A stretch of 51,587 nt of DNA from Nocardia neocaledoniensis. GTDB lineage: Bacteria; Actinomycetota; Actinomycetes; Mycobacteriales; Mycobacteriaceae. Made by a program: the position numbers and the translations under genes. The notes below the pieces were generated by a model, which had not been told where the DNA came from, did not search any database, and saw nothing but the letters and a program-made list of their open reading frames with translations. Shown piece after piece: positions 41,641 to 50,416 of the stretch (positions are counted from its first letter, which is position 1; the number at the start of each line of letters is the position of its first letter). The DNA lies in contig NZ_JARWOJ010000058.1 in NCBI RefSeq assembly GCF_029868625.1, positions 1-51,587 on the forward strand, written 5' to 3'.

Positions 41641-42815
41641 GCAAGGCCAAGAAGTTCTTCAGCAGCAAGATCGTGCTGGCGAACACCGCGCTGGTGCTCG
41701 TGCTGATCGTCGGCGCCACCTACCTGCTGGTGAACGTGATGCGGGTGAATCCGCTGCGCTCCGAGTACGACGTGACGGTGACCCTCGACCGCTCGGGTGG
41801 TCTGCAGCCGGGCAACGACGTGACCCTGCGCGGGCACCGGATCGGCAAGGTGACCTCGGTCGAGCTGATCAACCAGGGTCAGGCGATCGCGGCCAAGGCC
41901 CAGATCGACAAGAGCTACAAGATCCCGGTCGACACCATGATCCAGGTGGCGGCGCTGTCGGCGGCGGGCGAGCAGTACATCGACTTCCGTCCGAAGTCCG
42001 ATGTCGGCCCGTTCCTCGGCGACGGCGCGGTGATCGAGTACAACCCGGACCAGATCAAGACGCCGGTCCCGGTGTGGGCGGTGCTCGACGACACCAGCGC
42101 GCTGATCTCGCAGGTGAACCCGCAGCAGTTCAAGACCATCCTGACCGAGCTCGACACCGCGCTCGGCGGCGGTCCCGATCAGCTGCGCGGCCTCATCAAC
42201 GGTGTCAGCCTGGTCGTGGCCGGGCTGGACAACCTGCTGCCGCAGACGGTGAACCTCATCGCGAACCTGCGGGTGATCGCCGAGACCACCTCCAACGCGC
42301 AGCCGGATCTGCAGACCCTGACCAGCAATTCGGGCACGCTGTTCACCCAGTTCAACAACGCCAACGCCGAATTGCAGGGTGTCCTGGACAACGCGCCCGC
42401 GCAGTTCGAGGCGCTCGGCGCCGTGCTGGACAAGACGGCCGATCCGATCAGCAGCCTGGCGGCCAACTTCGTCGCCATCACCAAGGCGGCGCAGCTGCGC
42501 ACGCCCGCCCTGCGGCTGCTCTTCCCGTCGCTGGCGCTGGGTCTCGGCTCGATCAGCGCCCCGGCCCACGACGGCGAGTTCCACACCATCATCGATATCT
42601 GGCCCCGCCCGACCTGCTACTACGCGACGGAGTACCGCCGCAACGAAGAGGTCCAGGACGGCACCATCCCGAAGTGGAACTACTGCGTGAACCCGCCCGC
42701 CGACCAGCAGATCCGTGGTTCGGCGAACGCGCCGCGGCCGAATGTGCCGAACAACGGCGCGCAGATGCCGCCGGGTGTCGATCCGAACGAACGGACGCCG
42801 CTGCCGGTGAAGTGA
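41637..42815 (+). CDS. mceF: MCE-family protein MceF
   Basis: The last of six Mce subunits, 392 residues. An anchor helix (IVLANTALVLVLIVGATYLLV) precedes the MCE domain (TVTLDRSGGLQPGNDVTLRGHRIGKVTSVEL) and helical region. The C-terminal ~70 residues are a Pro-rich tail with a CYYATEYRRNEEVQDG...WNYC pair of cysteines, as in other MceF proteins. Starts by ATGA overlap with mceE; a 132-base gap separates it from the Mam gene. Confidence 0.93.
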   Translation: MSKAKKFFSSKIVLANTALVLVLIVGATYLLVNVMRVNPLRSEYDVTVTLDRSGGLQPGNDVTLRGHRIGKVTSVELINQGQAIAAKAQIDKSYKIPVDTMIQVAALSAAGEQYIDFRPKSDVGPFLGDGAVIEYNPDQIKTPVPVWAVLDDTSALISQVNPQQFKTILTELDTALGGGPDQLRGLINGVSLVVAGLDNLLPQTVNLIANLRVIAETTSNAQPDLQTLTSNSGTLFTQFNNANAELQGVLDNAPAQFEALGAVLDKTADPISSLAANFVAITKAAQLRTPALRLLFPSLALGLGSISAPAHDGEFHTIIDIWPRPTCYYATEYRRNEEVQDGTIPKWNYCVNPPADQQIRGSANAPRPNVPNNGAQMPPGVDPNERTPLPVK

Positions 42816-42947
42816 GTTGTTGCCCCGGTCCGGTCGCTCGCGCACCGGACCGGGCATACTCGCACGAGAACAGCGTGTGGCCCGGCTCACGGGTCCGCGA
42901 AGGAAATCGGTGCGATACGTGTGCCGGGAAAGAGCAGGATTGATTCG

Positions 42948-43715
42948 ATGACCAGCGACGACGCCGAGAGCAAGAAGGACGATGCCACGGCGGACAAGCC
43001 CGACCTGGCCAAGTCGGCCCCGACCGTCAAGGGTGCGGCGGCCACTCCGGAGGACGACGCGGCGACCGTGAAGGCGGCGACCGTGTCCGAGGCGGCGGCT
43101 CCAGCGGCCGAGCCGGCCGGAAAATCGAGCTCGACGGGCTGGATCGCCGCTGGTGTCGCCGGTGTGGTCGCGCTCGGCGCGGCCACCGCGGCCGTGGTGT
43201 TCTTCCTGCAGAGCGATGACAAGGCCGACAAGCTCGACGCCATCGCGGAGTCGACCAAGGCGGCCTGCGACTACGGCAACATCCTCGCCAACTACGACTA
43301 CTCGCAGAACCTCGACGGCTACATCGAGCAGATGAAGGCGGGCGCCACCGGCGACTACCTCAAGGAGTTCAGCGACGCCAGCGACGCGCTCAAGGGCGCG
43401 ATGGTGCAGGCGCAGGTGAAGTCCCGCGGTGAGGACGTGCAGTGCGCCTACGTCTCGGGCAGCACCGAGGACGTGAAGTCGATGGTCACCATGACGCAGT
43501 ACCGGACCAACTTCACCCAGACCGAACCCGACCGGATGATGTTCGCGATCGAGATGACCCTCGAGAAGTCCGGCGACAAGTGGCTGGTGAGCAAGCTGGA
43601 TTCGCCGCTGCTCAAGAACAGTGGCCAGGGCCAGGCGGGCGGCGGCGCCGCGGTGCCCGGCCAGCCCGCGCCGACGCAGGAGGCTCCGGCCCCGGCTCCG
43701 GCGCCCGGCAACTGA
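42948..43715 (+). CDS. Mce-associated membrane protein
   Basis: A 255-residue Mam protein: Asp/Ala-rich cytoplasmic N-terminus (about 1-60), one transmembrane helix (about 63-86, TGWIAAGVAGVVALGAATAAVVFFL), and an extracytoplasmic domain (SQNLDGYIEQMKAGATGDYLKEFSDAS, QYRTNFTQTEPDRMMFAIEMTLEKSGDKWLVSKL) ending in a Pro/Ala-rich tail. In mycobacteria Mam proteins stabilise Mce complexes. Only one is present here, where two or more are common. A strong terminator follows. Confidence 0.88.
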   Translation: MTSDDAESKKDDATADKPDLAKSAPTVKGAAATPEDDAATVKAATVSEAAAPAAEPAGKSSSTGWIAAGVAGVVALGAATAAVVFFLQSDDKADKLDAIAESTKAACDYGNILANYDYSQNLDGYIEQMKAGATGDYLKEFSDASDALKGAMVQAQVKSRGEDVQCAYVSGSTEDVKSMVTMTQYRTNFTQTEPDRMMFAIEMTLEKSGDKWLVSKLDSPLLKNSGQGQAGGGAAVPGQPAPTQEAPAPAPAPGN

Positions 43716-43725
43716 TCGATCCGAG

Positions 43726-43769
43726 ACGCCTCCGGCGGCAGCTGTGCGCTGCCCGCCGGAGGCGTTTTT
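43726..43769 (+). terminator. intrinsic terminator of the mce operon
   Basis: Left arm 43726-43742 and right arm 43749-43765 form a 17-bp GC-rich stem (core CGCCTCCGGCGG) with one bulged base, a TGTGC loop and a following run of five T. It starts ten bases after the Mam stop. Confidence 0.95.
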
Positions 43770-43799
43770 CGTGCGGACCGTCCCGGTCGTGCCTGCCCG

Positions 43800-44321
43800 T
43801 CAGAACAGGGTGAGTGTTGCCGACGGTGTGGCCGGTTCGACCGGCTTCCCTGAGGTCCGCGGTCTGGGGGTCTCCGGCACCGAGGGCGGGCGGGCGGCGG
43901 CTTCGCGCGCGGCCGCGCCGGCCAGGGTGTCGGCCTGTTCGTTGAAGTAGTTGCCCACGTGGCCGCGGACCCAGCGGAAGCGCACCGGCCCTTCGCGGGT
44001 GGTGATCGCACGGTCGATCTGCTTGATGATCTCGACGTTCTTCACCGCGCCGCCGGTGGAGGTGCGCCACCCGTTGCGCCGCCAGCTGGTGATCCACTCG
44101 GACGCGCACTTGATGGCGTAGAGGGAATCGCTCTCGATGAGCATCGGCTCGGCGCCGGGGTGGGCGAGGATGGCTTCCAGTACCGCGCGTAGTTCGGCGA
44201 TCTGGTTCGTTCCGGTGACCGCTCCCCCGCTGGCGGCCGGTCCCTGGTGGTTCACCCAGGCCCAGCCGATGGCACCACCGGGATTACGCAGGCAGGACCC
44301 GTCGGTGCTCACGATGATCAT
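43800..44321 (-). CDS. rnhA: ribonuclease HI
   Basis: Degrades RNA in RNA-DNA hybrids. The 173-residue protein has the four acidic catalytic positions: VSTDGSCLRNPGG (Asp), QIAELRAVLEA (Glu), IESDSLYAI (Asp) and NEQADTLAG (Asp), plus the RGHVGNYFNE histidine loop. It has a ~35-residue Pro-rich tail beyond the usual ~150 residues. ATG 44321 gives the family start MIIVSTDGSC. The SRPBCC gene lies only ten bases upstream, so they form one transcript. Confidence 0.93.
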   Translation of the reverse strand: MIIVSTDGSCLRNPGGAIGWAWVNHQGPAASGGAVTGTNQIAELRAVLEAILAHPGAEPMLIESDSLYAIKCASEWITSWRRNGWRTSTGGAVKNVEIIKQIDRAITTREGPVRFRWVRGHVGNYFNEQADTLAGAAAREAAARPPSVPETPRPRTSGKPVEPATPSATLTLF

Positions 44322-44331
44322 GACCGCCACC

Positions 44332-44805
44332 CTAGGCGATGCGGCCGACAAGATCGGTACCGTGGAATGCCTCTATCTCCCTTCGCAACCGCGACTCCGT
44401 CCGGCGCAGTGCCGATCTCGCGGCCGCGTCGACGAGGCCGTGGCACAGGCGGCCGAACACACCGCGTGGTGGTGGATAGTCGGCTTCGGAGGTCAGTACC
44501 GACCGTTCGTAGCCGAGTGGGTCGAACCGTAGGGTCACGGTTCCGTATACCCGCCCACGCAGGGTATACCCGATGACCGCGTTACGCCGGTATTCGGTGA
44601 TCTCACAGCTGGATCGGACCGGAATCGCCCCGAGGAGACGGACTTTCATCGCGAAGGCGGCACCGAGCCCGCGATCGGGATCGCCGACGGGTTCGATCGC
44701 GCTGACGCCGGACATCCAGTGCGGAACGAACCGGAAGTTCTCGGCGTAGGCGAAGGCGACGTCGACGGGTGCGCCGACGTCGCACGCATACTTGATGTGG
44801 CCCAT
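44332..44805 (-). CDS. SRPBCC family protein (polyketide cyclase-like)
   Basis: A 157-residue START/Bet v1-fold protein with the strand pattern GHIKYACDVGAPVDVAFAYAENF...VPHWMSGVSAIEPVG and the long C-terminal helix FGRLCHGLVDAAARSALRRTESRLRREIEAF. Such proteins bind hydrophobic ligands in a cavity; no catalytic residues can be assigned. ATG 44805 follows GGGAGG by four bases. A 68-base AT-rich gap separates it from lhgO upstream, and rnhA follows. Confidence 0.8.
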   Translation of the reverse strand: MGHIKYACDVGAPVDVAFAYAENFRFVPHWMSGVSAIEPVGDPDRGLGAAFAMKVRLLGAIPVRSSCEITEYRRNAVIGYTLRGRVYGTVTLRFDPLGYERSVLTSEADYPPPRGVFGRLCHGLVDAAARSALRRTESRLRREIEAFHGTDLVGRIA

Positions 44806-44873
44806 CGGACCTCCCTGATCACGGATGGGCACAAAAGTACTACAACTATCCTCTTTATTTGCCGATTTGCGCG

Positions 44874-46079
44874 TCAGAGCTGGTCGACGAGGTATTCCGC
44901 GATCGGCATCGCCGAGGTCGCCGCCGGTGACGGGGCATTGAGCACGTGGATCGACCGCGGCGTGCGCTCGATCAGGAAGTCGTGCACCAGACTGCCGTCG
45001 CGCAGCACCGCCTGGGCGCGGATCCCGGCCCGATGCGGCAGCAGATCGGCGACGGTGAGCTCCGGGCAGTACTTACGGCATTCGGCCAGGTAGCCGCGCT
45101 TGAACAGCGAATTGCGCAGCTCGCGCGCGCCGGTGCGAACGTGGGTGCGCGCGACCCGGTGGAAGCCGCGGAAACCCAGCACGTCGATGGCGTCGCGCGC
45201 GTTGACGCTGCCCTTGGCGTAGCCCTCGCGCGCGAGACCGAGCACCGCGTTCGGCCCGACGGTCAGCTCACCGTCGATGGTCGGGCTCAGATGCACGCCG
45301 AGGAACGGCAGCGCCGGATCGGGCACCGGGTAGATCAGGGTGCGGACCAGTCCGGCGCGTTCGGCGGGCAGCCGGTAGTACTCGCCGCGGAACGGGACGA
45401 TGCGGAAGTCGGTGTGGATGCCCGCCTTGCGCGCCATCCGATCGGCCTGCAGACCGGCGCAGACCACCAGCGTGCGCGCGGTGATCGAGGTCGTCGGGCC
45501 GGAAATCGTGACGGTGGCGTCGGTTTCGCTGATCGCCTCGATCGGGGTGTCGAGCAGGACCCGCCCGCCCATGGCCGCGACCTGGTCGGCCATGGTCGCC
45601 GCGACCCCGGTGTAGTCGATGATGCCCGTGGCGGGTACGAACAGCGCGCCGACGCCGGTGATCCCGGGTTCGCGCCGCGCCAGCTCGGCGGCGTCGATGG
45701 CCTCGACGTCGACGCCGTTGGTGATCGAGCGCTCGTACAGCTCGCGCATTCGCGCCAGTTCGGCGGAGTCGGTGGCCACCAGCAGTTTTCCGCACTCGCG
45801 GAACGGAATGCCGTTGGCGGCGGCGAACTCCTTGGTCCAGCGCGCGCCCGCGCGGCACAACCGTGCCTTGAGACTGTCGGGCGGGTAATAGATTCCGGAG
45901 TGGATGACGCCGCTGTTGTGCCCGGTCTGATGCGCGCCGAGGGCGGATTCCTTCTCGACCAGCGCCAGGCTCGCGCCGGGGTACTTCGTCAGCAGGCGAT
46001 GCGCGGTCGCCACGCCGACGATGCCGCCGCCGAGCACGCAGAAGTCGTACACACCGTCGCCGGTGCCGCCAGAACTCAC
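44874..46079 (-). CDS. lhgO: L-2-hydroxyglutarate oxidase (FAD-dependent)
   Basis: Oxidises L-2-hydroxyglutarate, a by-product of central metabolism, to 2-oxoglutarate. The 401-residue protein has an N-terminal FAD-binding motif (FCVLGGGIVGVATAHRL), the family GAHQTGHNSGVIHSGIYYPP segment, TLVVCAGLQADRMA and VPFRGEYYRLP. Its start GTG 46079 overlaps the stop of the upstream gene through GTGA, so the two are translationally linked. No signal peptide. Confidence 0.9.
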   Translation of the reverse strand: MSSGGTGDGVYDFCVLGGGIVGVATAHRLLTKYPGASLALVEKESALGAHQTGHNSGVIHSGIYYPPDSLKARLCRAGARWTKEFAAANGIPFRECGKLLVATDSAELARMRELYERSITNGVDVEAIDAAELARREPGITGVGALFVPATGIIDYTGVAATMADQVAAMGGRVLLDTPIEAISETDATVTISGPTTSITARTLVVCAGLQADRMARKAGIHTDFRIVPFRGEYYRLPAERAGLVRTLIYPVPDPALPFLGVHLSPTIDGELTVGPNAVLGLAREGYAKGSVNARDAIDVLGFRGFHRVARTHVRTGARELRNSLFKRGYLAECRKYCPELTVADLLPHRAGIRAQAVLRDGSLVHDFLIERTPRSIHVLNAPSPAATSAMPIAEYLVDQL

Positions 46080-46750
46080 ACGCCGACGGTAGTCGGCGCC
46101 TGGCCGGCCGGTGACTCGGCCTGGTCGGCGGCCGGTTCCGCCGCCTCGTCGGTGGGTACGGTGCCCGGCTTCTGGACCCGCTCGACCCGCAGCGTGTGGC
46201 TGCCGAGCGCCGGGTCCGACAGCACGAACACCAATTCGCCGCGGCGCGTGTCGAGTTCGGTGCGCAGCGCGGTGACGCCCGCCGGATCCGCCGTCACGCC
46301 GAGGTATTTGGACGCGATGGTCACCACGTTGGTGTCGACGGTGAACGAGATCGTGTCGGTGCGCGCCGGCGCGACCTGCGCGCCGACATAGGTGGTACCG
46401 ATCCGCAGTCGCCCGGCCAGGGTCGAATCATTCGGCGCCACAGCGGTGGTGGAACGCTGCGTCGTCACCGGGGTCTGGGCCGGCGCGGCGACGGCCCGCT
46501 CGGTGAACGCGGCCAGCTGGACGAACTCGCTGCTCGAGCGCGGCGATCCGCCCTCGGCGAGCGCGGGCTGATGCCCTCCCGGTGCGGGTGGCTGGCCGGG
46601 TTCCGCGTGTTCCCGGGTGGGCGCGGGGGCGAGGTCGGGCATGTTGTTGACGATGTAGGCGCCCGCGGCGACGGTCAGGCAGAGACTGGCCGCCCCGGCG
46701 ACGACAGTGGCGGACAGACGCGCGATCTGCGCAGGTCGATGTGCGGTCAT
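46076..46750 (-). CDS. membrane-anchored uncharacterised protein
   Basis: A 224-residue protein I do not recognise. It has one hydrophobic helix (about 12-36, LSATVVAGAASLCLTVAAGAYIV), a Pro/Ser-rich extracytoplasmic linker to about 105, a compact beta-rich domain (TLAGRLRIGTTYVGAQVAP...SHTLRVERV, about 110-195) and an Ala/Glu-rich tail. ATG 46750 follows GGAAGGA. The stop overlaps lhgO by GTGA, an unexpected partnership between an exported protein and a cytoplasmic dehydrogenase. TATAGG (46904-46899) is a candidate -10 element about 150 bases upstream. Confidence 0.6.
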   Translation of the reverse strand: MTAHRPAQIARLSATVVAGAASLCLTVAAGAYIVNNMPDLAPAPTREHAEPGQPPAPGGHQPALAEGGSPRSSSEFVQLAAFTERAVAAPAQTPVTTQRSTTAVAPNDSTLAGRLRIGTTYVGAQVAPARTDTISFTVDTNVVTIASKYLGVTADPAGVTALRTELDTRRGELVFVLSDPALGSHTLRVERVQKPGTVPTDEAAEPAADQAESPAGQAPTTVGV

Positions 46751-47085
46751 GATGCGGGTCCTTCCTGTGCCTGTGGGTGTACCCGAGGGGACGGGGCCCG
46801 CATCGTTGAAAGCCACGCGCTGATTTCCACGGTACGGGGTGCTAGCTGGAGTTAGCACTCTCCGAAGGATGTGATCAGGCACACACCTGGACACGCGACC
46901 TATACACCCTGGTCAGCGCGCTTCCATTCGGCCGTGGTTGTTTCTCACATCACCCGATGGGTAACCCAAGGGAGCAGGCGAGCGTCATTCGCGACTGCCA
47001 CGGAGGTCCAACCCCCGGCCAACGAAGTCCGGGGCAGTCGGCACGAATGGCGCTCAGAGACTGGCGCTCGCCTGTTCCTTCGTCG
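46751..47085. other. non-coding gap upstream of the anchored protein gene
   Basis: No convincing gene in 335 bases. It holds the presumed promoter of the downstream minus-strand unit and a hairpin GTGCTA / TAGCAC (46839-46844, 46853-46858) with an eight-base loop, in its 5' leader. The remainder shows no repeat or terminator that I could support. Confidence 0.4.
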
Positions 47086-47877
47086 TCACGCGAACTGGCC
47101 CGCTTCGCGGCCGGGTCCGGGCGGGCCCGCGAACGCCTGCGCGATGCTCAGCCAGTGCTCGGCGTCGGGCCCCTCGGTGACGAGCGCGGTATCCTCGCGA
47201 TGGCGCCGCTGGGTCGCTACCAGGCAGAAGTCGAGCGCGGGGCCGGTGACGCGCTGCTTCGCGTCCTCGGGTCCCCAGGTCCACAGGCTGCCGTCGGGTG
47301 CGGTCAGTTCCACCCGGAATTCCTCGCTCGGCCCGGACTCGCCGTGCACGGTGTAGGCGAAGTTCCTGGTGCGGACGCTGATGTGGGCGACGGTGCGCAG
47401 CCGCGCGGTGGGCGTGCGGTCGACGCCGAGCGCGTCGGCCACGTCCTGGCCGTGCGCCCAGGTCTCCATGATGCGCGCCGAGATCATCGATGCCGGGCTC
47501 ATGGGCGGCCCGAACCAGGGCAGCTTGGTGCCCGCGGGTACGGCGGCCAGCGCGCTGATCAGCGCGGCGCGGCCGGTGCGCCAGCGTTCGAGCAGTTCGG
47601 CGGGTGGGGTCTTCGCGACCTCCTCGGCGGCCTCGTCGACGAAGGTGAACATCTTCGGGGCCGCTTCGGTGAGCAGTTCGGTGAAGGTCTCGCCGTCGGT
47701 GGCGGCGATCACCGAGACCTCGTCGGTCCAGGTCAGGTGGGCGATCTGGGTGGTGATGTCCCAGCCGGGCGCCGGGGTGGCGGTGCGCCACTGTTCGGCG
47801 GTCAGCGGTGCGACGAGGTGTTCCAGATCCGCGCATTCGGCGGCGAAGTCGTCGAGCAGCGGTGCGAGGTCAGCCAT
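47086..47877 (-). CDS. TIGR03084 family metal-binding protein (DinB/maleylpyruvate-isomerase-like)
   Basis: A 263-residue protein of the DinB-like four-helix family used by actinobacteria for mycothiol-dependent and other metal chemistry. Likely metal ligands are His in GWDITTQIAHLTWTDE and His in METWAHGQDVADALG. C-terminal domain with FAYTVHGESGPSEEFRVELTAPDGSLWTWGPEDAKQRVTG is typical of TIGR03084. Function unknown. ATG 47877 follows AAGGGA. A promoter with an overlapping palindrome lies about 55-90 bases upstream. Confidence 0.85.
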   Translation of the reverse strand: MADLAPLLDDFAAECADLEHLVAPLTAEQWRTATPAPGWDITTQIAHLTWTDEVSVIAATDGETFTELLTEAAPKMFTFVDEAAEEVAKTPPAELLERWRTGRAALISALAAVPAGTKLPWFGPPMSPASMISARIMETWAHGQDVADALGVDRTPTARLRTVAHISVRTRNFAYTVHGESGPSEEFRVELTAPDGSLWTWGPEDAKQRVTGPALDFCLVATQRRHREDTALVTEGPDAEHWLSIAQAFAGPPGPGREAGQFA

Positions 47878-47928
47878 CTGTTCCCTTGCCGATCGTGGCG
47901 CGACCAGGTCCGGTCCGCCTCGTCACCA

Positions 47929-47970
47929 AGAATCTCAGCGGGCCGAGAAAAATGCAAGCATGCGTGCTTG
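47929..47970 (-). promoter_or_regulatory. promoter with overlapping palindrome, TIGR03084 gene
   Basis: On the minus strand TTGCAT (47957-47952) and GATTCT (47934-47929) are 17 bases apart, a plausible sigma-70 promoter. The palindrome CAAGCA-TGCG-TGCTTG (47955-47970) overlaps the -35 element. Such AAGCA-N-TGCTT sites are typical of TetR-type repressors; no TetR gene is adjacent, so the binder would be encoded elsewhere. Confidence 0.55.
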
Positions 47971-47981
47971 TTATTCGTCGG

Positions 47982-49337
47982 CTACCAGCCGAAGGTGATC
48001 AGATGGACGGCGCCGACACCGAGGCCGAGCACGCCGCCGTGCAGGTAGAGCAGCCACGCGTCCTGCTCCACCGAGGCGTAGAACATCTCCATGAACTCCC
48101 CCGGCGTCAGCTTCTGCAGCTTGCGCCCGGCGAAGGCGTCGATCTTCTTCGCCTGCTCGAGGACGAACTTCTCGTCGTCGACCATCCCCGGCGCCAGGCT
48201 CAGGCCGGCGCCCGCCCCGGCGAGGGCCAGGTTGTCGTAGCCCTTGCGCCCGATCGCGGCCCGGACCATGAAGGCCGTCGGCCCGAGCTGCTCGCGGATC
48301 TCCTCGGCGACCACCCGCTCGATGAGCTGCTTGGTCTTGTCCCCGTTCGGCCCCGCGAGCAGCTCGTTCGACAGGTTCTCCACGGTCAGCACCTGGTAGG
48401 CCAGGATGTGGGCCAGGTCGGTCGCCGCCTGCGGCTGCCGCTTGGCCAGCAGCGCCTGGCGCCACAGGTACTTGTAGCGCGGCTGTGGATCGCCCGGCTC
48501 GAACACCATCTTGATCGCGATCATGTTCACGATCACGCCGATCGCGGCCGAGGCCAGCAGCACGATCACCCACGCGGGCACCAGGCCCCAGTACGGAATC
48601 TGCGGATGCACGTGCAGGTACAGCGCCAGCGCGAGGCCGAACGGCGCGCCGAGCAGACCGATCCGCACCATGAACCTCAGTTCCGGGGCCGCGATGGTCG
48701 TGGTCAGGTCCTTGAGAATCGACGGGTTCTTCTCCAGGTACCGGATGACGAAGTTCTTCACGTCGAGCAGCTGGTCGATGTTGTCGCCGAGACTGGTGAA
48801 CGCGCGTCTGCACAGCGCGGGCAGCTGCCGGTCGACACGCTGGTACACGGCCTGCTTCACCGGTCGCGGCAACGACCGCCACAGATCGGGGTTCTCCCGG
48901 TACATGATCTCGTCGACGATGGGCTGCACCTGATCGCGCGCCCGTTCGGCGAGATAGTCGCCGATCCCGTCCAGGTCGAGTTCGTGGATGAAGTCGCGGG
49001 GGCTGCCGATGCGCATCAGCGCCTTGTCCACGCAGATGCTGGCCATCTTCTCGGAGCGGGCCGGGATGAAGCCCTGGAAACCGAGCCTACGGCCGTCACC
49101 GGAGAACGTGGGCAGCACCTGCACCCGGCGCGGCAGGTACGGGTAGAGCACGTGCAGCATCGGCACGCGGAAGCCCTTGAACTCGATCGGCCAGAACAGC
49201 ATGAGCACGCCGGTCCAGTTGGTGAGCCACCCGGCCAGCGCGGCGAAGATCGGGAAACTGATCAGCTCGACGACGAATTTCGACTGGCCCGTCAGCTCTT
49301 CCCAATCGATGAAGAGTCCGGAGGCCAGTGTGGTCAT
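47982..49337 (-). CDS. DUF445 family membrane protein
   Basis: A 451-residue protein with hydrophobic N-terminal helices (FVVELISFPIFAALAGWLTN), a long cytoplasmic amphipathic region, a paired-helix segment about 225-265 (IGLLGAPFGLALALYL, WVIVLLASAAIGVIVNMIAIKMVF) and a C-terminal hydrophobic end (LLYLHGGVLGLGVGAVHLITF). This is the DUF445 layout (YheB/YjiN relatives), membrane proteins of unknown function. ATG 49337 gives the family start. TTGACA (49425-49420) with GAATGT (49401-49396), 18 bases apart, is its likely promoter. Confidence 0.85.
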   Translation of the reverse strand: MTTLASGLFIDWEELTGQSKFVVELISFPIFAALAGWLTNWTGVLMLFWPIEFKGFRVPMLHVLYPYLPRRVQVLPTFSGDGRRLGFQGFIPARSEKMASICVDKALMRIGSPRDFIHELDLDGIGDYLAERARDQVQPIVDEIMYRENPDLWRSLPRPVKQAVYQRVDRQLPALCRRAFTSLGDNIDQLLDVKNFVIRYLEKNPSILKDLTTTIAAPELRFMVRIGLLGAPFGLALALYLHVHPQIPYWGLVPAWVIVLLASAAIGVIVNMIAIKMVFEPGDPQPRYKYLWRQALLAKRQPQAATDLAHILAYQVLTVENLSNELLAGPNGDKTKQLIERVVAEEIREQLGPTAFMVRAAIGRKGYDNLALAGAGAGLSLAPGMVDDEKFVLEQAKKIDAFAGRKLQKLTPGEFMEMFYASVEQDAWLLYLHGGVLGLGVGAVHLITFGW

Positions 49338-49395
49338 CGAGGAGCCCCCTAGTGCTGACGCGCGAAAACGTGAAGAACGTGAGGATAAGGCAATC

Positions 49396-49425
49396 ACATT
49401 CTGACCGGTCGCGACGGGGTGTCAA
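49396..49425 (-). promoter_or_regulatory. promoter of the DUF445 gene
   Basis: On the minus strand a perfect TTGACA (49425-49420) is followed after 18 bases by GAATGT (49401-49396), about 60 bases upstream of ATG 49337. The divergent 3-hydroxyacyl-CoA dehydrogenase unit has TAGGCT at 49470-49475 as its best -10 element, without a clear -35. Confidence 0.55.
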
Positions 49426-49543
49426 CGGCGGAACGGTCTGTCCTGGGCGATTCGCCCTCGGCGCGGCGATAGGCTGGGAGTGCTGATCGAACCGATATCC
49501 GCGTCACCCGTTCTTGCCGCCGTCGCACGCAGAGGGAGTCGTC

Positions 49544-50416
49544 GTGAGCAGTGTTCCGCGCAATCATCTCGATCGTCCGGTCGCCGTCGTCGGGGCGGGC
49601 ACCCTGGGCAGACGGATCGCCCTGATGTTCGCCACCAGAGGCGGGCTGGTTCGCATCACCGATCCCGGCGCCGAGCAGGGCGCCGCGGCGGTGGCCTTCG
49701 TCGAGGAACAGCTCCCCGACGTGGCCGCGAAGGTGCCTGGCGGTTCTCCCGGCACGGTCGAGTACGTGCCGGATCAGGCCACCGCCGTGGCGGGCGCGTG
49801 GCTCGTCGTGGAAGCCGTACCCGAGGTGCTCGAGCTGAAGAAGAAGATCTTCGCCCAGCTCGAGGGCGACGCCGATGCCGACGCGATCCTGGCGTCGAAT
49901 TCCTCGTCGTACGCCAGCCGGTTGTTCACCGAGGGGCTGGCGACGGCCGACCGGATGCTCAACACGCATTTCTACATGCCGCCGGGTTCGACCGTGCTCG
50001 ACGTGATGTCCGACGGCGTGACCTCGCCGGAGATTCTGGAATTCGTGCTGAAGACGTTCCCGGACTACGGATTACATCCGTTCCTGGTCCGCAAGGAGAG
50101 CACCGGCTTCATCTTCAATCGCATCTGGGCCGCGATCAAACGCGAAGCGCTGGAGGTGGTCTACGAGGGCGTGTCGGTCCCGAAAGACGTCGACGAGATG
50201 TTCGCGCGCAATTTCGGCACGCGGGCCGGGCCGTTCCGGATGATGGACCAGGTCGGCCTCGACGTCGTCCTCGATATCGAGGAGCACTACGCGAAGGAGA
50301 ACCCGCACCTACCCGCGGGCCCGCGCGAACTCCTGCACCGCTACGTGGACGCGGGCAAGCTCGGCGTGAAGACGGGCGCGGGCTTCTACGACGACTACCC
50401 GAAGCCGAACCGATGA
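49544..50416 (+). CDS. 3-hydroxyacyl-CoA dehydrogenase family protein
   Basis: A 290-residue NAD-dependent dehydrogenase. The N-terminal Rossmann motif AVVGAGTLGRRIALMFATRG, the VEAVPEVLELKKKIFAQLE and ILASNSSSY segments, the catalytic-type His in NTHFYMPP, and the C-terminal helical domain ending VKTGAGFYDDY match the family. Such proteins may act on 3-hydroxyacyl-CoA or short hydroxy acids; the neighbour gives no substrate clue. GTG 49544 follows AGAGGGAG by five bases. The stop overlaps the next gene by ATGA. Confidence 0.9.
   Translation: MSSVPRNHLDRPVAVVGAGTLGRRIALMFATRGGLVRITDPGAEQGAAAVAFVEEQLPDVAAKVPGGSPGTVEYVPDQATAVAGAWLVVEAVPEVLELKKKIFAQLEGDADADAILASNSSSYASRLFTEGLATADRMLNTHFYMPPGSTVLDVMSDGVTSPEILEFVLKTFPDYGLHPFLVRKESTGFIFNRIWAAIKREALEVVYEGVSVPKDVDEMFARNFGTRAGPFRMMDQVGLDVVLDIEEHYAKENPHLPAGPRELLHRYVDAGKLGVKTGAGFYDDYPKPNR

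Noticed and set aside
46839..46862. Possible CIRCE heat-shock element (TTAGCACTC)
   Set aside because: Only one half-site fits and the two arms are in the reverse order of a CIRCE element (GTGCTA first, TAGCAC second), so it is a plain hairpin.
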